Part shown: in pieces, positions 5,327 to 9,282 of the stretch
Layout of the letters: each line of letters begins with the position of its first letter
Position numbering within the stretch: position 1 is the stretch's first letter
Assembly: GCA_029934815.1 (NCBI GenBank)
Contig: JAOZLM010000047.1
Location: 1,876-11,157, forward strand
DNA length: 9,282 bases
Source of the DNA: Desulfocapsa sp.
GTDB taxonomy: Bacteria; Desulfobacterota; Desulfobulbia; Desulfobulbales; Desulfocapsaceae
Direction: 5' to 3'
Program-made: the position numbers and the translations under genes
Notes under the pieces: model-generated
Seen by the model: only the letters and a program-made list of their open reading frames with translations
Told to the model about the DNA's origin: nothing
Databases searched by the model: none

Positions 5327-6064
5327 ATGTATACTATACAACCTATTGTAATGGGGACGAAAGTATTTGATAAAGGTATGATGACCTACCAGCATGATTA
5401 TGGGAAACCCTACACGATCCCAATATACAGCTGGTTGATCAAAGGCGGAGAAAAGACAATTCTGGTTGATACCGGCGAGATGCACCCTGTGCAATCTGAA
5501 GACAGGGAAGAGGCCATTGGTGGAAAGATTTATACCTTTGAAACTGGTCTCGCCAAACACGGATTGAAAGGGGAGGATATTGATGTGGTTATCCATACTC
5601 ACCTCCATTCAGATCACTGCGAAAATGATTATAAATGTGAAAACGCAAGGTTCTATATTCATGAAAAAGAGCTTGAAACCATAAAAAATCCCCACCCTCT
5701 TGATTATCGTTATGTGGAAGATTTTATCTTCGAAATAGAGCAGAATAATCAGATCGAAACGGTAAACTGTGATTGTGAGTTGTTTCCCGGAATCAGCGTA
5801 ATGCATACACCTGCCCATACACCTGGTGGTATGACTGTTTTTATTGATACGGCAAAAGGTAAAACAGCAATCACCGGCTTCTGTGTAATAAGAGAAAATT
5901 TTGAGCCGCCTGTGCAGATTAAGGCTATGGAAATGGAAGTAATACCTCCAGGAACAAATATAGACAGTTATAAGGCTTATGATATGATGTTGGCTGTACG
6001 TGAGCGAGCTGATTTTATCATTCCCCTGCACGAGCCCGAATTTGCAAATGGCACAGCGATCTGA
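5327..6064 (+). CDS. Metallo-beta-lactamase-fold hydrolase, AHL-lactonase-like
   Basis: This is a 245-residue soluble protein of the MBL superfamily. The metal motif HLHSDH (HxHxDH, residues 92-97) is complete, H164 in HTPAHTPGG (160-168) supplies the third-site histidine, and H235 in IPLHEPEF is the likely last ligand. The region around ENFE (190-193) aligns with the AiiA-type N-acyl-homoserine lactonases, where an Asp just upstream bridges the two metals. Here that segment reads AITGFCVIRENFE with no Asp. A mononuclear site or a different metal or substrate is therefore possible. The early segment TIPIYSWLIKGGEKTILVDTG (30-50) is typical of the fold. No signal peptide is visible. The gene is followed after 46 bases by a flavodoxin-like gene, suggesting a shared transcript. 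Substrate cannot be assigned, and lactonase activity should not be assumed. Confidence 0.85.
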   Translation: MYTIQPIVMGTKVFDKGMMTYQHDYGKPYTIPIYSWLIKGGEKTILVDTGEMHPVQSEDREEAIGGKIYTFETGLAKHGLKGEDIDVVIHTHLHSDHCENDYKCENARFYIHEKELETIKNPHPLDYRYVEDFIFEIEQNNQIETVNCDCELFPGISVMHTPAHTPGGMTVFIDTAKGKTAITGFCVIRENFEPPVQIKAMEMEVIPPGTNIDSYKAYDMMLAVRERADFIIPLHEPEFANGTAI

Positions 6065-6110
6065 ATAACGAGAGCTGTGAGAAAATAGAATTTAAAAAAA
6101 TGGAGAACGT

Positions 6111-6581
6111 ATGAGCGCAATAGTGATTTATTCATCTAAGAGTAATAATACCAAAAAAGTGGCAGAAGCAGTGGCCGAACAACTAGGATGTGAAAGCAAG
6201 CCCGTGAAGGAAGCTGGAGATATTTCAGGATATGATACTGTAGCAGTTGGCTTCTGGTACCAGGCTGGTCAGCCTGATCCTGCGAGTCAGGAATTTCTGG
6301 CAACACTTGCCGGGAAAAAAGTGTTTTTATTTGGCACCCATGGTGCTGCTGTTGGAACTCCTCCTGCTGAAAACGGGATGCTGAAGGCAAAAGAGCTGGC
6401 AAAAGATGCTGATATTATCGGAACTTTCAGTTGTCCCGGTGAAGTTGGTGAAAAAGTACTGAAAATGGCTGCTGCTAAAGATCCACAACCACCCTGGCTT
6501 GCAGCTGCGCCTGATGCTAAAGGGCATCCGGACGCTGCTGATATTGCGGCTGTGAAAGCAGCGGTGAAAGCTGCTCTGTAG
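6111..6581 (+). CDS. Flavodoxin-family protein
   Basis: This is a 156-residue soluble protein with a flavodoxin-like fold: MSAIVIYSSKSNNTKKVAEAVAEQL places the FMN phosphate loop (SSKSNNTKK, 8-16) between the first strand and helix. The classical S/T-x-T-G-N-T loop has Asn in place of Gly here (SNNT). VAVGFWYQAGQPDP (45-57) and VFLFGTHGAAVGTPPA (71-86) are in the positions of the two isoalloxazine-contacting loops. The C-terminal 35 residues are rich in Ala and Pro (DPQPPWLAAAPDAKGHPDAAD). A GGAGAA ribosome site precedes the ATG by about seven bases. It likely serves as a low-potential electron carrier or a small FMN reductase. Its partner could be the upstream MBL-fold protein, but nothing in the sequence proves this. 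Confidence 0.82.
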   Translation: MSAIVIYSSKSNNTKKVAEAVAEQLGCESKPVKEAGDISGYDTVAVGFWYQAGQPDPASQEFLATLAGKKVFLFGTHGAAVGTPPAENGMLKAKELAKDADIIGTFSCPGEVGEKVLKMAAAKDPQPPWLAAAPDAKGHPDAADIAAVKAAVKAAL

Positions 6582-6610
6582 TTTTATTCTTACCACTTCC
6601 CATCTCACCA

Positions 6611-6653
6611 ACACTTTTATAGAATCATATCCCGGAGGGTTCTGTAAAAGTGT
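6611..6653. other. Hairpin downstream of the flavodoxin gene
   Basis: Bases 6611-6624 (ACACTTTTATAGAA) pair with 6640-6653 over 14 positions with a single G-U, around a 15-base loop containing CCCGGAGGG. There is no T-tract after it, so it is not a standard intrinsic terminator. It could protect the 3' end of the transcript or assist Rho. The remainder of 6582-6843 shows nothing I can identify. Confidence 0.5.
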
Positions 6654-6843
6654 CGCTTTGCTACCCATCCTTTGTGTTAATAGATATCTGTCTGTAACAA
6701 TATCACTTAATCGCTGTATAAAATGAAAATACCAGTTATCCGTTTGATCTTGCTGATTTAGATATTGACGTGATATGGTAAAGTCATAAGTTGTATTTCT
6801 TATGAAGAAAAATGCTCAATAAAGTATCCGGAGAGTATAAACT

Positions 6844-7575
6844 ATTTTCTCGATCATCCTCAAAAAACTTCTGGCTGCATGTACTGACCTCCTTCCCATT
6901 GTTCTGGTGATTGCTTTTTTCCAGACTGTTGTTATTCGCCAGCCTTTACCCCAAATGGGAGAAGTCCTTTTTGGTAGCCTGCTTATCGTACTCGGGCTTA
7001 CTCTCTTTATCCAAGGCCTTGAAATGGGGCTCTTCCCCATAGGTGAAGCCATGGCCCAGGCACTTGCCCGAAAAGGAAGTCTTTTCTGGCTACTTGCTTT
7101 TGCTTTTGCCCTAGGATTTTCAACCACCGTTGCAGAACCTGCTCTTATTGCTGTGGCTGCGAAGGCGGCTGATATCGCAGGGCGAGGTGGATTGATTGAT
7201 CCGGGTGTGGAATCCCTTGCACAATACGCTTTTGGGCTCCGTATGTCTGTTGCGTTTTCAGTTGGCCTTGCCATTCTGATTGGTGTAATGCGCATCTTAC
7301 GCGGGTGGCCAATCCATTATCTGATCATTGGCGGGTATGTACTTGTTATGTTGATGACTATTGTTGCCCCTAAGGAAATAATTGGGATTGCTTACGACGC
7401 CGGAGGTGTTACCACATCAACAATTACTGTTCCCCTTGTTGCTGCCTTAGGAGTGGGGCTTGCTTCAACGATTCGTGGTAGAAGTCCTTTAACTGATGGT
7501 TTTGGCCTTATCGCCTTTGCTTCTCTGCTCCCCATGATTTTTGTTATGGGATACGGGCTGATTGTTTTCAGGTGA
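6844..7575 (+). CDS. DUF1538 membrane protein A (probable ATT start)
   Basis: This is an integral membrane protein with about six or seven hydrophobic segments, matching DUF1538, a family of unknown function usually treated as a putative transporter. The conserved signatures are STTVAEPALIAVA and DAGGVTTSTITVPLVAALGVGLAST, the latter before GRSPLTDGFGLIAFASLLP near the end. The first conventional start in frame is GTG at 6907, but it has no ribosome site. It would also delete a segment (LLAACTDLLPIVLV) that matches the N-terminus of the next gene (LLATCRDVLPIVIL). In-frame TAA at 6838-6840 limits the upstream choice. ATT at 6844 has GGAGAG ten bases upstream and gives a 243-residue protein aligned with its paralogue, so I chose it. 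Its stop overlaps the start of the second DUF1538 gene by four bases, which implies coupled translation and probably a heteromeric complex. Confidence 0.8.
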   Translation: MFSIILKKLLAACTDLLPIVLVIAFFQTVVIRQPLPQMGEVLFGSLLIVLGLTLFIQGLEMGLFPIGEAMAQALARKGSLFWLLAFAFALGFSTTVAEPALIAVAAKAADIAGRGGLIDPGVESLAQYAFGLRMSVAFSVGLAILIGVMRILRGWPIHYLIIGGYVLVMLMTIVAPKEIIGIAYDAGGVTTSTITVPLVAALGVGLASTIRGRSPLTDGFGLIAFASLLPMIFVMGYGLIVFR

Positions 7576-8363
7576 AAACGCTAGGTTATCTTATGGAATT
7601 TATAAAAGAATTTAGTGGAATACTACTTGCTACATGCAGAGATGTTTTGCCCATCGTAATTCTGATCGTTGTTTTTCAATTGCTGGTACTTCGCCAGAAA
7701 ATTCCTCATTTGCGTCGTCTTGTTATTGGTGGTATTTATGTGGTTATTGGCCTTGCTCTTTTTCTTGCAGGTCTTGAGAAAGCATTGTTCCCGTTGGGGA
7801 AAATCATGGCGACACAGCTTTCTGACCCTGAATTTTTATATGGAACAACAGAAATTATAAGTCATGCTGACTGGACAGCCTACGGTTGGGTTTATCTGTT
7901 TGCCGCAATGATTGGTTTTGCAACCACCATTGCCGAGCCTTCTCTTATCGCTGTGGCATTTAAGGCCAATGAGGTGTCTGCCGGTACGATATCCACCTGG
8001 GGCTTACGAATCACAGTTGCCATTGGTGTGGCTTTTGGTATCAGTCTGGGGACGTTTCGCATAGTTAGTGGAACACCGCTTTATCTTTATATTCTGGTGG
8101 GATACGTTATAGTTATAATCCAAACTATATTTGCCCCCAAAAGTATTGTCGCACTGGCTTATGACTCTGGTGGAGTCACCACATCCACCGTAACCGTACC
8201 GTTGGTCGCTGCTTTAGGGCTTGGTCTGGCCAGTACGGTTCCTGGTAGAAATCCCGCACTAGATGGCTTTGGGTTGATTGCCTTTGCAAGTCTTTTCCCG
8301 ATAATTGCAGTTATGGGCTATGCACAATTGATGGACTGGAAAACAAAACGCGGAAAAAAATAA
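7572..8363 (+). CDS. DUF1538 membrane protein B
   Basis: This 263-residue membrane protein is paralogous to the preceding gene. Hydrophobic segments are near residues 25-40, 48-68, 105-130, 145-160, 170-188, 205-222 and 232-252. Shared motifs are ATTIAEPSLIAVAFKA (117-132), DSGGVTTSTVTVPLVAALGLGLAST (198-222) and ALDGFGLIAFASLFPI (229-244). The two Thr-Thr/Ser-rich motifs within one protein resemble each other, hinting at an internal repeat of the kind transporters use for a pore. The GTG start (7572) overlaps the upstream stop as GTGA. An ATG at 7593 (residue 8) is the alternative and neither has a strong ribosome site. In some other genomes a single protein carries two DUF1538 domains, and here they are split. 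A P-II-like gene follows after 12 bases. Transport is inferred from topology and the regulatory neighbours, and the substrate is unknown. Confidence 0.88.
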   Translation: MKTLGYLMEFIKEFSGILLATCRDVLPIVILIVVFQLLVLRQKIPHLRRLVIGGIYVVIGLALFLAGLEKALFPLGKIMATQLSDPEFLYGTTEIISHADWTAYGWVYLFAAMIGFATTIAEPSLIAVAFKANEVSAGTISTWGLRITVAIGVAFGISLGTFRIVSGTPLYLYILVGYVIVIIQTIFAPKSIVALAYDSGGVTTSTVTVPLVAALGLGLASTVPGRNPALDGFGLIAFASLFPIIAVMGYAQLMDWKTKRGKK

Positions 8364-8375
8364 TGGAGAAAACAG

Positions 8376-8723
8376 ATGCGCTTTAAACTCATTTTATCCT
8401 CGGTGAAAACAGATATAACAGATACGATCGTGGATGCTGCGAAGGGTGCCGGAGCAACAGGTGCAACAATTATCCCTGCAAGAGGGACTGGCATTCATGA
8501 GGCGAAGAGTTTTTTTGGTCTGTCGCTGGAGGCACAGACTGATATTGTTATGCTCCTGGTGGAAGAGCACCGTGTTCGTGAGATTCTTGATGTGATAAAA
8601 GAAAGTGGCGAGTTTCATAAACCCGGAACTGGTATTGCTTTTGTCCTTCCCGTTGAGCATGTTGTTGGTCTGGAAAGCCAGATGGAACGCTTTGAAGAAG
8701 AAGTTCGTGAGAGCTATTTCTAG
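8376..8723 (+). CDS. P-II-like (GlnB superfamily) regulatory protein
   Basis: This 115-residue soluble protein has the ferredoxin-like P-II fold. MRFKLILSSVKTDITDTIVDAAKGAGATGATIIPARGTG gives strand 1, helix 1 and strand 2, ending in the short T-loop region (39-54, HEAKSFFGLSLEAQ). TDIVMLLVEEHRVREILDVIKESGEF is strand 3 with helix 2, and PGTGIAFVLPVEHVVGL (83-99) sits where the nucleotide-binding B-loop and strand 4 lie in GlnB. P-II proteins form trimers that bind ATP or ADP and often regulate a membrane transporter encoded alongside, as GlnK does AmtB. The T-loop here is short and lacks the uridylylated Tyr of enteric GlnB, so classical nitrogen signalling is unlikely. Its place after two DUF1538 genes suggests that it gates them. 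The fold is well supported, and the partner is inference. Confidence 0.85.
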   Translation: MRFKLILSSVKTDITDTIVDAAKGAGATGATIIPARGTGIHEAKSFFGLSLEAQTDIVMLLVEEHRVREILDVIKESGEFHKPGTGIAFVLPVEHVVGLESQMERFEEEVRESYF

Positions 8724-8765
8724 ATTTTTAACTTTTCTTTTTGTACTTATAGCATTGGAGAAAGT

Positions 8766-9170
8766 ATGCAATTCGATAAAAAATCAATAATACGAGCAAA
8801 AGATGTCGCAAATAAAGGGATTGTGACTATTGATGGAATGGCTACAGCTCAGGAAGCAGCCGCATTGATGAGAACTGAACAGACAAGATATCTCCTTGTT
8901 GAAAAACGTCATGAAGATGATGCCTGGGGAATGGTTGTTGTGCAGGATTTTATTAAGGGTGTTCTCGTGGCCGGACGTTCACCGCTTGAGGTTAATATTT
9001 ATGAAATAATGACTAAGCCGGTTATTACGGTGCCAGCTGAGATGGATATTCGCTATGTTGCACGGTTGCTTTTTCGCGCAGGTATTCGCAGAGCGCCTGT
9101 TGAAGAAAATGGAGAACTCATTGGAATGATTTCTCTCTCTTCACTCATCCTTGAGAATGAGATTTTTTAA
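8766..9170 (+). CDS. Two-CBS-domain (Bateman module) protein
   Basis: This 134-residue protein consists almost entirely of one CBS pair. CBS1 covers about residues 7-65 (DVANKGIVTIDGMATAQEAAALM, then RYLLVEK and GMVVVQDFIKGVL). CBS2 covers about 77-130 (EIMTKPVITVPAEMDIRYVARLLFRAGIRRAPVEENGELIGMISLSSLI). CBS pairs bind AMP, ADP, ATP or related adenine ligands, and stand-alone ones usually act on a partner protein. The ATG follows TTGGAGAAAGT, a good ribosome site, 42 bases after the P-II-like gene. It is the last gene of the apparent DUF1538 operon, giving the putative membrane complex a second nucleotide sensor. Two Arg-rich stretches (RLLFRAGIRRAP) sit where CBS2 usually makes phosphate contacts. 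Ligand identity cannot be read from sequence. Confidence 0.9.
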   Translation: MQFDKKSIIRAKDVANKGIVTIDGMATAQEAAALMRTEQTRYLLVEKRHEDDAWGMVVVQDFIKGVLVAGRSPLEVNIYEIMTKPVITVPAEMDIRYVARLLFRAGIRRAPVEENGELIGMISLSSLILENEIF

Positions 9171-9226
9171 AAAATCAAATTGATTCTTGAATAAATATCC
9201 TGACTGCAGGAGTCAAAACTGTAACA

Positions 9227-9272
9227 ATAAAAAAAACTCCTGCTCACCGGTAAAGGCTTGTGAGCAAGAGTT
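9227..9272 (-). terminator. Intrinsic terminator for a minus-strand gene beyond the right edge
   Basis: Arms 9235-9247 and 9260-9272 pair over 13 positions with one mismatch around a 12-base loop. On the minus strand the stem is followed immediately by a T-run (complement of the A-run at 9229-9236), which is the classical intrinsic terminator layout. On the + strand no T-run follows the stem inside the window, so it mainly serves a convergent gene to the right. It may also help stop + strand transcription through the hairpin. Confidence 0.6.
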
Positions 9273-9282
9273 GTAAGAGGAG

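Noticed and set aside
5327..6581. MBL plus flavodoxin as a genuine split flavodiiron protein
   Set aside because: The metal motif is HxHxDH rather than HxExD and the bridging Asp is missing, so the MBL protein groups better with lactonase-like enzymes.
6812..6910. Short 32-codon frame starting ATG at 6812, possible N-terminus of the DUF1538 gene via frameshift
   Set aside because: Its sequence does not resemble the paralogue N-terminus, whereas the ATT frame does from about residue 9. A frameshift is not needed.
9161..9185. Perfect palindrome GATTTTTTAAAAAATC and a small adjacent dyad at the end of the CBS gene
   Set aside because: It is pure A/T apart from the ends, overlaps the stop codon, and is too weak for a terminator; such A/T runs are common by composition.
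1..9282. CRISPR array, tRNA, rRNA or transposase gene
   Set aside because: No regularly spaced direct repeats, no cloverleaf-like segments, and no transposase-like protein were seen on either strand.

Overview
The window reads as part of an anaerobic, Gram-negative-type bacterial chromosome, most plausibly a sulfate-reducing or related member of the Desulfobacterota. That assignment is inferred from gene content: a NifX-like protein followed by two MinD-type ATPases with inserted ferredoxin domains (the layout of the 'orange protein' loci of Desulfovibrio and relatives), paired PPK2 kinases, moderate GC by eye, and long palindromic intergenic repeats. All ten genes are on the + strand. There are no rRNA, tRNA, CRISPR or transposase genes.

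Region 1 (1-2624) holds two class-I-like polyphosphate kinase 2 genes in tandem. The first has a very lysine-rich N-terminal tail. Each gene is followed by a 125-bp palindromic element. The two elements align without gaps at about 84% identity, and several of their differences are compensatory across the hairpin stem. A fragment of a third terminus and a good intrinsic terminator follow the second gene.

Region 2 (2690-5008) is an apparent operon. It encodes a small NifX/NifB-type metal-cofactor protein with a Gly/Gln/Met/Arg tail and two MinD-like ATPases, each with two 4Fe-4S ferredoxin motifs. A -24/-12-like promoter overlapped by an inverted repeat lies upstream. Known relatives act in the orange-protein (Mo/Cu) complex, but the actual role here is inference.

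Region 3 (5009-6660) starts with a 161-bp mobile-looking inverted-repeat element with a perfect 25-bp REP-like palindrome nested inside it. An AHL-lactonase-like metallo-beta-lactamase-fold protein that lacks the usual bridging Asp follows, then a short flavodoxin-like protein and a hairpin.

Region 4 (6844-9282) is a compact four-gene operon: two DUF1538 membrane proteins, a divergent P-II-like protein and a two-CBS-domain protein. It looks like a membrane transporter or channel of unknown substrate with two soluble nucleotide-sensing subunits, and it is the best candidate for an undescribed system. The first DUF1538 gene has no ATG, GTG or TTG that keeps its conserved N-terminal helix, so it probably starts at an ATT. 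At the right edge is a terminator oriented for a minus-strand gene beyond the window.

Gene-free stretches: 1-229 holds a candidate promoter. 1319-1503 is mostly repeat. 2398-2769 holds a repeat, a terminator and a promoter. 5009-5326 holds a repeat element and hairpins. 6582-6843 holds one hairpin and otherwise nothing I could recognise.
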